A stretch of 64,000 bases of DNA from Oscarella lobularis (GCF_947507565.1 NC_089179.1:1302001-1366000), one strand, 5' to 3'; numbered from the stretch's first letter, positions 10,268 to 21,515 are shown. Numbers and translations are program-made. The notes: generated from the letters alone by a model not told the origin.

Positions 10268-13200
10268 TCATGTCTGCAGGTAGTCGACGAGCGTCTTCGT
10301 CGGAGCAAAGAAGTAACTCTTTTCGTTCTCGATCTCCGTATGGCAGACTCCGTCGCGTACAAAAGCTAAAGAAAATACTTCTATGAATATACACGACTCG
10401 CTTGTTTGATTTTACTGGCTGAGCATAGATGCAAATACTGGCAGACAGCATGAAGCAGCAGACGATTATAACTTCAAAAATAATACTTGAACAAACGACC
10501 CCCACACTCTCTCTCACCTATTCTCAATCAGACAGACCATCACACCGTCAGGACTAGAGTCAAAGCACCAAGCAATTTCTTCTTCAAGACGCTCAATAAT
10601 ACCCTTTTTGCAAGAAAATCTTTTCATATCAAGAGAGCCTCTCTATTCCCTAACCAGTGGTAGATGCCTGCTCCGAAGCACGCTTCTCAAACGACGACTA
10701 ATTCGCCTAAAACAGTCCTGAGCAGCAGGAGGATGCAGACCTAAATGCACAAGACGCTACAAATAAAATCCTACAGTATATCAAAATCTAATGACTTTGA
10801 AGCCTTTTCTTTTCAGCTGCTGCGGCGGCAGCGTCATTGTTTGGAATGCGCTCGTCCAGCGAACGCAAATAGCGAACCTGCTCTTCCTCGCTGCGATTCA
10901 AAAATTCCCTCCACGTCTATGTATAAGAACGAAAATAATGGAGTGCACTGATCAAGTTTTCCTTGATACAAAGAAGCCTGATGGTTCTGGTCACCTCTCA
11001 AGCGAAAACAAAACATAGTGACTCGGGTCTACGAGTAATTATATTAGAAATAGAGAATTACTCACAGGGTCCATTAGTAATTTCACTGTACAAATAATTT
11101 CAAAGACAATTACACACAGGGTCTACTAGTACTTGTACTAGAAATAGAGAATTAGTCACAGGGTCCATGAGTACTAATAATTTCAAGACATTGCGGTTTT
11201 CTCGCCTAAAACGAACGATTCGTCGAATCGACGCGATCGAAACGCTTTAGAATTGCATTTTCACTTCAACTAGTGGAAGAAACGACTGAATCGCGTGCAA
11301 AAGGACAAAAATATCGCCATTCTTCGTCTCCCACGCAACAAATTAATGTCGTTCTTCTAACATCTAGTTCACCGTTAGTACGAGATCGGCAGTCTAATGG
11401 CTTTTCTAGACCCGCTTAGCCCCTCGAAATGTACGGAGATCGAAGTTGGAGCGACGAGCTTCGAAAAATCTCGAAATTTCGAGCAAACCATCGATTTTCT
11501 ACGAACTACGCGTTCGAAGTTCACGAACGTAGTTCTATATAGTTAGGATCTTAGCATATTTCACTTGGCGCCGGCGCAGCGCGCCGGTGCCCAGTGAAAT
11601 ATGCTAAGATGGGTGTGGTGGGCGGGGGCGGCGGCGGGGAGGATGGCGGTTAGTTTTTTTCGCGACTTTCTCGGCCAAAACTAAAGATTGGTCGATCTCA
11701 TGAATCAAAAAAGTTCTATAACCCAACAATCTACTAGACTAAAAAGAGAAACGCTCGAATCGAGTCGAAAGCACCAAAATAGCGACATTTTCCGATCGCA
11801 TTGCGGTTTTCTCGCCTAAAACGAACGATCCGTCGAATCGACGCGATCGAAACGCTTTAGAATTGCATTTTCACTTCAACTAGTGGAAGAAACGACTGAA
11901 TCGCGTGAAAAACGACCAAAACATCGCCATTCTTGGTCTCCCACGAACAAAATGTCGTTCTTCTAACATCTAGTACACCGCTAGTACGAGATCGGCAGTC
12001 TAATGGCTTTCTAGAAACGCTTAGCCCCTCGAAATGTACGGAGATCGAAGTTGGAGCAACGAGCTTCAAAAAATCAATTTCGAGCAAACCATCGATTTTC
12101 TACGAACTACGCGTTCGAAGTTCACGAACGTAGTTCTATATAGTTAGGATCTTAGCATATTTCACTTGGCGCCGGTGCCCAGTGAAATATGCTAAGATGG
12201 GTGTGGTGGGCGGGGGCGGCGGCGGGGAGGATGGCGGTTAGTTTTTATCGCGATTTTCTCGGCCAAAACTAAAGATTGGTCGATCCCATGAATCAAAAAA
12301 GTTCTATGACCCAACAATCTACTAGACTAGAAAGAGACGCTCGAATCGAGTCGAAAGCACCAAAATAGCGACATTTTCCGATCGCATTGCGGTTTTCTCG
12401 CCTAAAACGAACGATTCGTCGAATCGACGCGATCGAAACGCTTTAGAATTGCATTTTCACTTCAACTAGTGGAAGAAACGACTGAATCGCGCGAAAAAGG
12501 ACAAAAATATCGCCATTCTTGGTCTCCCACGCACAAAATGTCGTTCTTCTAACATCTAGTTCACCGCTAGTACGAGATCGGCATTTCTAGGCACGCTTAG
12601 TCTCTCGAAACCTACGAAGATCGATGTTGGAACGACTAGCTTCGATAAATATCGAAATTTCGAACAAAAGCATCGATTTTCTACGAACTACGCGTTCGAA
12701 GTTCACGAACGTAGTTCTATATAGTTAGGATCTTAGCATATTTCACTTGGCGCCGGCGCAGCGCGCCGGTGCCCAGTGAAATATGCTAAGATGGGTGTGG
12801 TGGGCGGGGGCGGCGGCGGGGAACGACGACTTGCCTACACCTCTGTACGGACGAGCGAGAGGATGCGACGTCAACGAATCTATTCCTGCGGAAGATTACA
12901 GAGAGGCGAAAAAGCATTGCGAGCAATGCGGCACGGAGAAGATTTACCGCCTGGAGTCAATCAATCTCTTGCGGCGCAGTGAAATATGCTAAGATGGGTG
13001 CGGTGGCGGGGGAGGATTGCGGTTAGTTTTTTTCGCGATTTTTCACTACTAATAATTTCAAAAACAATTACTCTCAGGGTCCACGAGTAATTGTAATAGA
13101 AATGGAAAATTACTCACAGGGTCCATGAGTAATTTCACTACTAATAATTTCAAAGACAATGACACACAGGGGTGGCTATGTCTACTGTACATACCTCCAT

Positions 13201-13468
13201 TTGATCAGGATTCTTGAGAAGAGACGTGAAGCTGGACTCAAATTCTGGCACGATATCGTCTACGTCCAATTCTTCTTCGTGGAGCACGTAGCCGCTGATG
13301 TAGTAAGCTTTATGAGAAGGTGTTATGACACGTCACATAACTCATTTGCTGGGCGTACAATTTTCCACGCGTTTTTTGCTTCTTAGACCGACTTTGCGAC
13401 GACCAGCCGTTGAGATTGCGTGAGACAACGGACGAGCTTTGTGTGACTTGGCGTGACGGCGTCGGCAT
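10268..13468 (-). CDS. R3H-domain protein, R3HDM4-like
   Basis: Exons were assembled by eye from ATG 13466-13468 to TGA 10268-10270. After a basic N-terminus (SRSKKQKTRGKLYAQQM), an exon near 13188-13303 reads GYVLHEEELDVDDIVPEFE. The next, near 10807-10926, reads TWREFLNRSEEEQVRYLRSL, close to the human R3HDM4 segment around NDFMNRSGEEQ. Later exons give FRRISRRLRSVL, RLLLHAVCQYLHLCSASK and a C-terminal FFAPTKTLVDYLQT, all in R3HDM4 order. R3H domains bind single-stranded nucleic acid; the function of this family is poorly known. The intron between the second and third exons above (about 10930-13185) contains the ~600-bp repeat array. Confidence 0.75.
11548..11610. repeat. 63-bp GC-core inverted repeat (hairpin) of the ~600-bp unit
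   Basis: The two arms pair over about 25 positions with two or three mismatches around an AG loop. The outer AT-rich arms read ATCTTAGCATATTTCACT, and the inner arms are GGCGCCGGCGC against GCGCCGGTGCC. The G-rich stretch GGGCGGGGGCGGCGGCGGGG follows directly. Further copies are at 12149-12198, 12730-12792, 60904-60966 and 61507-61569. Confidence 0.85.
12820..12974 (+). other. Unrelated open segment captured inside hairpin repeat block A
   Basis: The third repeat unit breaks off after its G-rich tract. About 155 bp of unrelated sequence follow before a half hairpin (CAGTGAAATATGCTAAGAT) resumes at about 12976. The plus-strand frame is open through the insert and has a protein-like composition, including a Cys-x-x-Cys pair (HCEQCGTEK) and NLLRRS. 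It could be a piece of coding sequence carried by the repeat. I could not identify its source in the window. Confidence 0.5.
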
Positions 13469-13843
13469 CGCGATCGGGGCGTATTCTCTTGTGTCGAATC
13501 CAATTCGTCTGTGATTACCGCACTAGCGGTACAGGAGAAAGAGTTGGCGCTTGGTCTTGGAGTGTTGCGGCTAAAGCTAACCCCATCGCAACTTGTTCCA
13601 TGGCCAAAAACGCGCAGAGAAGGAAAGTACTACTGATTTGCAATCGTCTCACGCAATCCGATGTCCCGGAACACCCGCCTTTGTCTTACCAGCAATATTT
13701 TTCATTGCGATTTCCTATCCGATTGAAGCGACTTGGACTGCCTGTCAAAAGAAAGGCTAAAATCTTTTCTTTCTGTGGATTTCGACACAGTGTAGGCGGG
13801 GGAGAGAAGTGTCCCGTTTGCGTTGCCTTAGCGACGAAGTCTG

Positions 13844-14379
13844 ATGTCCGAAGCCGACGTCGTTCTACCCAGCTGTACAGCTTGGGACTACGACCAGGTG
13901 GCCGACTGGATATCCAGTCAGGGATTTCCACAGTACAAGGTCAGTCCTTGAGACAACACGTGCTGTTTACCGATAGCAACGCCCATATTCTACAAACAAG
14001 CAGGAATGCTTTAGAGGAAACATGATCAACGGGAGAAAACTGATTCGAGTCGACGCCTCAACTCTACCGAGCATGGGCGTAACCGATTTCGAGCACGTCA
14101 AGGTCAATTTAGTAAACTTCCGTGGGCAAACGAAACAGACTAACTTCTCAATAATCTCAGATAATTTCGAAGCATATTCGCGACCTTCTCGGAATCGAAG
14201 CGCCCGACTGGTCAAAGACCATTACGTTACCGCCTCTTGATGATCTCGCCATGCATCTGGAGCTGAAAAGCCACAGCGGCGTGGAATCGGATCAACGACA
14301 ATTTGAACCGCCGGGGCCCAACCCGGCCCTGAAAACGGGAGCTATACGGCTCGTGTCCGTTAGGGAGAGAAAAATGTAG
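13844..14379 (+). CDS. SAM-domain protein, SAMD15-like
   Basis: Three exons (13844-13939, 14004-14102, 14161-14379), all joined in phase 0, give a 137-residue protein. Residues about 9-80 form a sterile alpha motif: AWDYDQVADWISSQGFPQYK, then ECFRGNMINGRKLIRVDA, LPSMGVTDFEHVK and KHIRDLLGIEAPDW. The following segment LELKSHSGVESD matches the stretch after the SAM domain in vertebrate SAMD15. SAM domains mediate protein-protein interaction. The protein is much shorter than vertebrate SAMD15 and lacks its long repeat-rich N-terminus. Introns are 58-64 nt. The start is 375 bp from the divergent R3HDM4-like gene. Confidence 0.8.
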
Positions 14380-14481
14380 GGAAAGAGTACGAGGAACATA
14401 GGCTAGGGTTAAAAAAACGCCTGCCTCTAAGACTAGATTTCTCATAAAAAGCAGTAATTAAATTTTATCATTCCATTTCAT

Positions 14482-17400
14482 TTACCGCATGGTGTCGAGT
14501 CGAATCATACGTATTTTGTTTGAATCGACCAGAACGCACGCCGCCTCATTTCCCGAGCCGCAGTAGTGAGACGACGAGAAGACGGTTAGCAATTTGCCGT
14601 GATGCTGAACCTGAGAGAAGCACTGGTTCTAATTGCGTGTGACGACAAAGAAATCGCAACCTGAAAGCCGATCTGCTTCACTTCGTGCGCTCTAATGACG
14701 TGGGAGAGATCGTTTCTTCTTAGGAAGGATTCCAGAGCTTCTTCACTAATGACAATAGCACTGCCTCGCAATCCCGGTTAGGGATCAAATTCGTACAATA
14801 CCTGAAAATGTTAGCTGTTGCCCTTTTTTCATTGAACGCAAACCCTCCGTTAGCTTCCAATTCCTTTCGTATCTCTTCGCTAGTTTCAATATTCCTGGCA
14901 GTAGAGATAAGGTTTTTGAATGTCGCCTTTCCGTACCGACGGCACTCGCCTTGCCGGGTCACTCCACATTAATTCCCAAGCTAGTGGACTCTCCACTTCG
15001 GGGTCTTTCATTACCGGCGGAATGCGGTCTATTGCGGACACCTTACCCTTGCCGTAGCAAGGTCTCGGAATACCGCCGTGCACGCAAAAAATCTACGTGC
15101 AAGAACTTTAACGGATAGCATATACGCGACGAAAGATGGAAGCTCGCCTTGTCGTCGACTATTGCCGCAACCGGCATAGCGTCGAAGCAATCATTGATTG
15201 CCTCCCAAATCTGCTTACCCACCATGTCCCCAAATTTCTCAATACACTCGCTACGCAGCAAAAACAATGCTGTGTACTGTACGTGCTATACTACGCTTAC
15301 TCCTTGAATGTAAAGGATTCTTGTATAGAACGTAGTTCATGGTTTCCCCGAATGAGAAAGAATTTCGACGGCGCTAAGAGCTTCTGAGAAAATAAATAGG
15401 CAATAACCTGAAAAAACAGACAGCAGAGAAAGGCCATTTTCGAAGAGCAACCAATAGTCGTCGACCACTTACCTCAACTCCGTCATCGCCACGATCAACG
15501 TAATCACCCAAGAATAGAAAATTACACGGAGTCAGATGGGGACCCATGCGCCAAAGGACTTTCTCAAAGCATACCAAGTCGTGAAAATTACCGTGTATAT
15601 CTCCTATAGAAAAGTCTTGCCCGAAATCGGTCACGCAGAAGGTGTGCTTTTACCTAAAATATATGTCGGCGCTTTGAGACGGACGAGTCTCGGTTCCGAT
15701 TTGAATAAGTCTCTCATTTTTTGACAGAGCGAGAGAAGGCAGACGGAAAGCGCCGTCCGATTGACGGGACCCCACGAAAACGCTTCCTTCTCGTGTCCGC
15801 TGCCGTCGTTCTTCAGCGCCCTCTCAAAATACCGCAAACCGGACAACATTTCATTAGGATTCGATTTCTGAAAAGGGAGAATACGAGAAAAGAAGAAAAA
15901 GGTCTCGTCCCTTTCCGACTACCTGATCAAACGAATCGACGGACATCATTCGAAAGAATTTGCTCTTCTCCATTTCCGGATCCAAATACCTCGACGCCGT
16001 CGCGTCGTCCTCGTCCTCGTCGTCGCCGTCGTCGCCGTCCGTCGCCTTCAAGTCCCACAAGGCGTTCACGTCGCTCAGCGTTCCACTCCGTCGCACTTTG
16101 ACCGTATGCGTTGCCAATTCGTAATGCTTGTGCTGCGTCGACGGCGTCGCAAAGATGAGCGGTTTCTCCAGAGGACGATCGTCGGTATACACTTCCGACT
16201 CAGTCTCGTGTCGCATTCGTTTCGCCGACGACGCCGCCGCCGCCGACGACGACGACTCGTCTGCCGTCGCTGCCGTCGACGACAGTCGAACTCTCGCCGG
16301 ACTGTCGACGGCGCGCGGAGGCAAACGAGCCGGCCGATCCCACTTTGATTTGGGCTTCGGTGACACTTGAACGGCGTTCGGAATGACGAGTAAGGCCGCC
16401 GTCGCCGCCGCGTTGACCAGCGTCTCGGTGATGCTGAAGCCGGGCGTTGGAGCCGGCGACTTGGTGACGGGACTGTGAACGAGTCGAAACAGGGCCGACG
16501 TGCCGCGAAATTTCAGCGAACCAACCGCTTTCAGGAAGGAGTCGAGCGACACCGTTCCATCGGTGTGATCGAGAACGCTACACGTGGGTTAGCGCTTAGA
16601 TACAACGAGAATCGACGACTCACTCGAGACTTGTGCAAAGTTCCGCATCGACGTCGTCATCCAGTAACGTGTCTCCTCTACCGCGGCGTATGTCCATGAC
16701 GAGAGACCTAGGAAACGTCCTTGCTATAAACCAACTCTACATTTGTTTCATTCAGACGCTATTACTCCTACCTCACTTCTTTCCTTGATAACTTTCCGTC
16801 TTTGTCGGCATCGTAGAAACGAAATATGTACTGGCAGCGAATTGCACCCGCCTTGCCACCGTGCTTCGTCGTTGGATCCATCGCCGCGAGTCCTTGGAGA
16901 AATTCAAAATAGTTGATACCTTCTGGATTGTTTGCAACGTTAAACGCTCGATAGCATGACGAACATTGTTCCATCAACACCCCAAGGCCCAGTAGAATTT
17001 TAGTAAACGCTTTTTCCGGCAACAATTTGCTGAAACTTCCCGTCGACTGAACGAATAGTTCCTTCAACTTCTGCTGTTCTATGTGTACACAGAGCATATA
17101 CAGTAATGGGAAAACGGCTCTCTGAACAGGGTTCTGCCCACATGGGTCGGCATGGGTCGGCCCCGACCCTATCTCTCCTGTAATAAATTACAGTGAAATT
17201 ACAAAGACTGGCCAACTGTTCTCTCTTGTAACACAGTAAAAGTACAAAGGATTGGCCAACTGTTCTCTCCTGTAATAAAATTACAAGGGACTGGCCAACT
17301 GTTCTCTCCTGTAATAAATTACAGTAAAATTACAAGGAACTGGCCAACTGTTCTCTCCTGTAATAAATTACAGTGAAATTACAAGGGACTGGCCAACTGT

Positions 17401-20400
17401 TCTCTCCTGTAATAAATTACAGTAAAATTACAAGGGACTGGCCAACTGTTCTCTCCTGTAATAAATTACAGTGAATTTACAAGGGACTGGCCAACTGTTC
17501 TCTCCTGTAATAAATTACAGTGAAATTACAAGGGACTGGCCAACTGTTCTCTCCTGTAATAAATTACAGTGAAATTACAAGGGACTGGCCAACTGTTCTC
17601 TCCTGTAATAAATTACAGTGAAATTACAAGGGACTGGCCAACTGTTCTCTCCTGTAATAAATTACAGTGAAATTACAAGGGACTGGCCAACTGTTCTCTC
17701 CTGTAATAAATTACAGTGAAATTACAAGGGACTGGCCAACTGTTCTCTCCTGTAATAAATTACAGTGAAATTACAAGGGACTGGCCAACTGTTCTCTCCT
17801 GTAATAAATTACAGTGAAATTACAAGGGACTGGCCAACTGTTCTCTCCTGTAATAAATTACAGTGAAATTACAAGGGACTGGCCAACTGTTCTCTCCTGT
17901 AATAAATTACAGTGAATTTACAAGGGACTGGCCAACTGTTCTCTCCTGTAATAAATTACAGTGAATTTACAAGGGACTGGCCAACTGTTCTCTCCTGTAA
18001 TAAATTACAGTAAAATTACAAGGAACTGGCCAACTGTTCTCTCCTGTAATAAATTACAGTGAAATTACAAGGGACTGGCCAACTGTTCTCTCCTGTAATA
18101 AATTACAGTGAAATTACAAGGGACTGGCCAACTGTTCTCTCCTGTAATAAATTACAGTGAAATTACAAGGGACTGGCCAACTGTTCTCTCCTGTAATAAA
18201 TTACAGTGAAATTACAAGGGACTGGCCAACTGTTCTCTCCTGTAATAAATTACAGTGAAATTACAAGGGACTGGCCAACTGTTCTCTCCTGTAATAAATT
18301 ACAGTGAAATTACAAGGGACTGGCCAACTGTTCTCTCCTGTAATAAATTACAGTGAATTTACAAGGGACTGGCCAACTGTTCTCTCCTGTAATAAATTAC
18401 AGTGAATTTACAAGGGACTGGCCAACTGTTCTCTCCTGTAATAAATTACAGTAAAATTACAAGGAACTGGCCAACTGTTCTCTCCTGTAATAAATTACAG
18501 TAAAATTACAAGGGACTGGCCAACTGTTCTCTCCTGTAATAAATTACAGTGAAATTACAAGGGACTGGCCAACTGTTCTCTCCTGTAATAAATTACAGTG
18601 AAATTACAAGGGACTGGCCAACTGTTCTCTCCTGTAATAAATTACAGTGAAATTACGAGGGACTGGCCAACTGTTCTCTCCTGTAATAAATTACAGTGAA
18701 TTTACAAGGGACTGGCCAACTGTTCTCTCCTGTAATAAATTACAGTGAAATTACAAGGGACTGGCCAACTGTTCTCTCCTGTAATAAATTACAGTGAATT
18801 TACAAGGGACTGGCCAACTGTTCTCTCCTGTAATAAATTACAGTGAAATTACAAGGGACTGGCCAACTGTTCTCTCCTGTAATAAATTACAGTGAAATTA
18901 CAAGGGACTGGCCAACTGTTCTCTCCTGTAATAAATTACAGTAAAATTACAAGGGACTGGCCAACTGTTCTCTCCTGTAATAAATTACAGTGAAATTACA
19001 AGGGACTGGCCAACTGTTCTCTCCTGTAATAAATTACAGTGAAATTACAAGGGACTGGCCAACTGTTCTCTCCTGTAATAAATTACAGTGAAATTACGAG
19101 GGACTGGCCAACTGTTCTCTCCTGTAATAAATTACAGTGAATTTACAAGGGACTGGCCAACTGTTCTCTCCTGTAATAAATTACAGTGAAATTACAAGGG
19201 ACTGGCCAACTGTTCTCTCCTGTAATAAATTACAGTGAATTTACAAGGGACTGGCCAACTGTTCTCTCCTGTAATAAATTACAGTGAAATTACAAGGGAC
19301 TGGCCAACTGTTCTCTCCTGTAATAAATTACAGTGAAATTACAAGGGACTGGCCAACTGTTCTCTCCTGTAATAAATTACAGTGAAATTACAAGGGACTG
19401 GCCAACTGTTCTCTCCTGTAATAAATTACAGTGAAATTACAAGGGACTGGCCAACTGTTCTCTCCTGTAATAAATTACAGTGAATTTACAAGGGACTGGC
19501 CAACTGTTCTCTCCTGTAATAAATTACAGTGAATTTACAAGGGACTGGCCAACTGTTCTCTCCTGTAATAAATTACAGTGAAATTACAAGGGACTGGCCA
19601 ACTGTTCTCTCCTGTAATAAATTACAGTGAATTTACAAGGGACTGGCCAACTGTTCTCTCCTGTAATAAATTACAGTGAATTTACAAGGGACTGGCCAAC
19701 TGTTCTCTCCTGTAATAAATTACAGTAAAATTACAAGGAACTGGCCAACTGTTCTCTCCTGTAATAAATTACAGTAAAATTACAAGGGACTGGCCAACTG
19801 TTCTCTCCTGTAATAAATTACAGTGAAATTACAAGGGACTGGCCAACTGTTCTCTCCTGTAATAAATTACAGTGAAATTACAAGGGACTGGCCAACTGTT
19901 CTCTCCTGTAATAAATTACAGTGAAATTACAAGGGACTGGCCAACTGTTCTCTCCTGTAATAAATTACAGTGAAATTACAAGGGACTGGCCAACTGTTCT
20001 CTCCTGTAATAAATTACAGTGAATTTACAAGGGACTGGCCAACTGTTCTCTCCTGTAATAAATTACAGTGAATTTACAAGGGACTGGCCAACTGTTCTCT
20101 CCTGTAATAAATTACAGTGAAATTACAAGGGACTGGCCAACTGTTCTCTCCTGTAATAAATTACAGTGAAATTACAAGGGACTGGCCAACTGTTCTCTCC
20201 TGTAAGAAATTACAGTGAAATTACAAGGGACTGGCCAACTGTTCTCTCCTGTAAGAAATTACAGTGAAATTACAAGGGACTGGCCAACTGTTCTCTCCTG
20301 TAAGAAATTACAGTGAAATTACAAGGGACTGGCCAACTGTTCTCTCCTGTAATAAATTACAGTGAATTTACAAGGGACTGGCCAACTGTTCTCTCCTGTA

Positions 20401-20789
20401 ATAAATTACAGTGAATTTACAAGGGACTGGCCAACTGTTCTCTCCTGTAATAAATTACAGTGAAAAATTACAAGGGACTGGACAACTGTTCTAAATTACA
20501 GTAAAATTACAAGGGACTGGCCAACTGTTCTCTCCTGTAATAAATTACAGTAAAATGACAAGGGACTGGCCAACTGTTCTATTGTAAAATTGCGTATTAT
20601 ATCTATTCTTCCAGACCTTCTTCCCAAAGTTAAAAAATTCTCGGCAGAACCCTGTAATGTACTGGTGGCCTCCTCCCCCGCTGTACCTGACTGAAGATAT
20701 CCCGCTGCTTTTAGAAGCTCCTGATTGGCCTCGGGCAAACTGCCCGGTCCGTTTTTCCAAAACGTGTCCGTCGGACTGTCGATTTCCAT
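14482..20789 (-). CDS. PPP-family Ser/Thr phosphatase with N-terminal EF-hand region
   Basis: Exons read from ATG 20787-20789 ([11 protein letters not shown]) to TAA 14482-14484. The first exon ends at a CAG|GTACAG donor at 20687. It joins in phase 1 to an exon beginning at 17078 ([16 protein letters not shown]), so the whole satellite array lies in this intron. Next come an EF-hand-like loop ([10 protein letters not shown]), a long disordered insert with acidic and Ser runs (15900-16550), then the phosphatase core. Core motifs are GDIHG, GDYVDRG, RGNHE, VHGGIP, VIRAHE and FSSSHYCG in PP1/PP2B order. The metal-binding and catalytic residues are retained, so it should be active and perhaps calcium-responsive. 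I cannot name an orthologue. An upstream in-frame extension without ATG leaves the N-terminus uncertain. Confidence 0.8.
17127..17170 (+). repeat. 44-bp dispersed palindromic segment at satellite edge
   Basis: This segment sits directly against the left edge of the satellite array. It contains the near-palindrome GGGTCGGCCCCGACCC. An exact inverted copy is at 62762-62805, in the OSBP intron. Its first 12 bases (CAGGGTTCTGCC) also occur, inverted, near the right side of the same satellite (about 20643-20654). Confidence 0.75.
17171..20580. repeat. Homogeneous 49-bp satellite array (about 70 copies), intronic
   Basis: The monomer is CTGTAATAAATTACAG followed by TGAAATTACAAGGGACTGG and CCAACTGTTCTCTC, 49 bp long. 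It contains the palindrome CTGTAAT-AA-ATTACAG. Copies are near identical. Recurrent single-base variants (GAATTTACAAG, GTAAAATTACAAGGAAC, TGTAAGAAATTAC) come in repeating blocks, which suggests higher-order amplification. The array lies within the first mapped intron of the minus-strand phosphatase gene. Confidence 0.97.
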
Positions 20790-20990
20790 CGCTGCTCCTG
20801 CTGCTTCCGCCGTAGGCTTCTCATTGAGCAATATAAGCGGCTTTACAAACTTTCGTCGGCTGCTTGACGCCGTTGCCGCCGAAGGCGGCGGCGGGGGCGC
20901 TGTCGTATCGTCAGTACAAGAGGAAGACAAAGCCGACAGCGGAACGATCTGACCTCCTAAACGGAGAGTTATTAGACCCCCCTTCGTCGG

Positions 20991-21485
20991 TTACTTTCGC
21001 TTTATTCTACCGTTCTTCACGTATTTCGTCCACTCGACGGCTTCCTCGCTTGCTCGCGCCGCGTCCTCCTTTAAGATCTCATCGACAACGAACCATCGAA
21101 ACGATTTGTCATCGGACGGCGCCGAATCGACGGCGGCGACGTAGACGACTTTCAAACTCGCTTCGCTTCTTCTCGCGACGAGCGAGTGCTCCATTCGAAG
21201 CAGACCCTCTAGTTTGCCACCGAATGGCTGCGAAGAAATCGTGCGCTCGTGTTTTCGCGTCTTGCAAACGACCTGCGATACCTCTACTAGCGATTTAGCG
21301 GCGCCGTGAAACGTTTCGTCTCGCTGGAGGTTGCGTCTCGGCAGCGACCATTCGTTCGACGTCGATTCTTTTTGGAGAAGAGTCCGAGCGTTGACGTCTC
21401 GAACGAGAACTGCGACGACGCCTCGCGTACTGACAGCCGCCATTTTTTTCGGTTGCGAGCCCGGACAACGTCGGACGTGCGTCAT
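20991..21485 (-). CDS. Small Nudix-like protein with degenerate box
   Basis: A single-exon frame of 164 residues from ATG 21483-21485 to TAA 20991-20993. After a short basic leader, TRGVVAVLVRDVNARTLLQK and NEWSLPRR resemble the opening strands of a Nudix fold, in which W-x-L-P-G precedes the catalytic box. The expected GxxxxxExxxxxxxREUxEExGU box is not intact: RDETFHGAAKSLVEV keeps little of it. It may be a catalytically dead Nudix-like or purely structural protein. A second possible start is at the internal MAAVSTRG. I regard the coding call as fairly safe and the family as tentative. Confidence 0.5.
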   Translation of the reverse strand: MTHVRRCPGSQPKKMAAVSTRGVVAVLVRDVNARTLLQKESTSNEWSLPRRNLQRDETFHGAAKSLVEVSQVVCKTRKHERTISSQPFGGKLEGLLRMEHSLVARRSEASLKVVYVAAVDSAPSDDKSFRWFVVDEILKEDAARASEEAVEWTKYVKNGRIKRK

Positions 21486-21515
21486 TATAAATTCACTAAT
21501 CACTAATGAATGTGG

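Larger units (their letters stand above)
10985..13185. repeat. Intronic repeat block A: ~600-bp hairpin-bearing units inside short flanking repeats
   Basis: Successive units begin near 11191, 11801 and 12387 (spacing about 610 and 586). Each holds a GC-rich inverted repeat: 11548-11610, 12149-12198 (shortened) and 12730-12792, with another half hairpin near 12976-12993. Arms read ATCTTAGCATATTTCACT and its complement around a GCGCCGG-rich core. Just before each hairpin sits a second inverted repeat (GAACTACG ... CGTAGTTC). Both sides of the array (about 11030-11185 and 13045-13175) carry a different short repeat containing CAGGGTCCATGAGTAATT. No open frame longer than about 75 codons spans a unit, so no transposase is visible. 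Confidence 0.85.

Noticed and set aside
13453-13843. Long plus-strand open frame upstream of the SAMD15-like start
   Set aside because: It overlaps the first exon of the R3HDM4-like gene in antisense, has no domain-like sequence, and the SAM domain reads in a different frame from its own ATG.
16106-16370. Plus-strand Arg-rich frames in 16106-16370 and 26193-26959
   Set aside because: They are antisense shadows of acidic and serine-rich coding exons on the minus strand.
17171-20580. CRISPR-like array
   Set aside because: There are no variable spacers between repeats; the monomers are head-to-tail satellite units in a eukaryotic intron.
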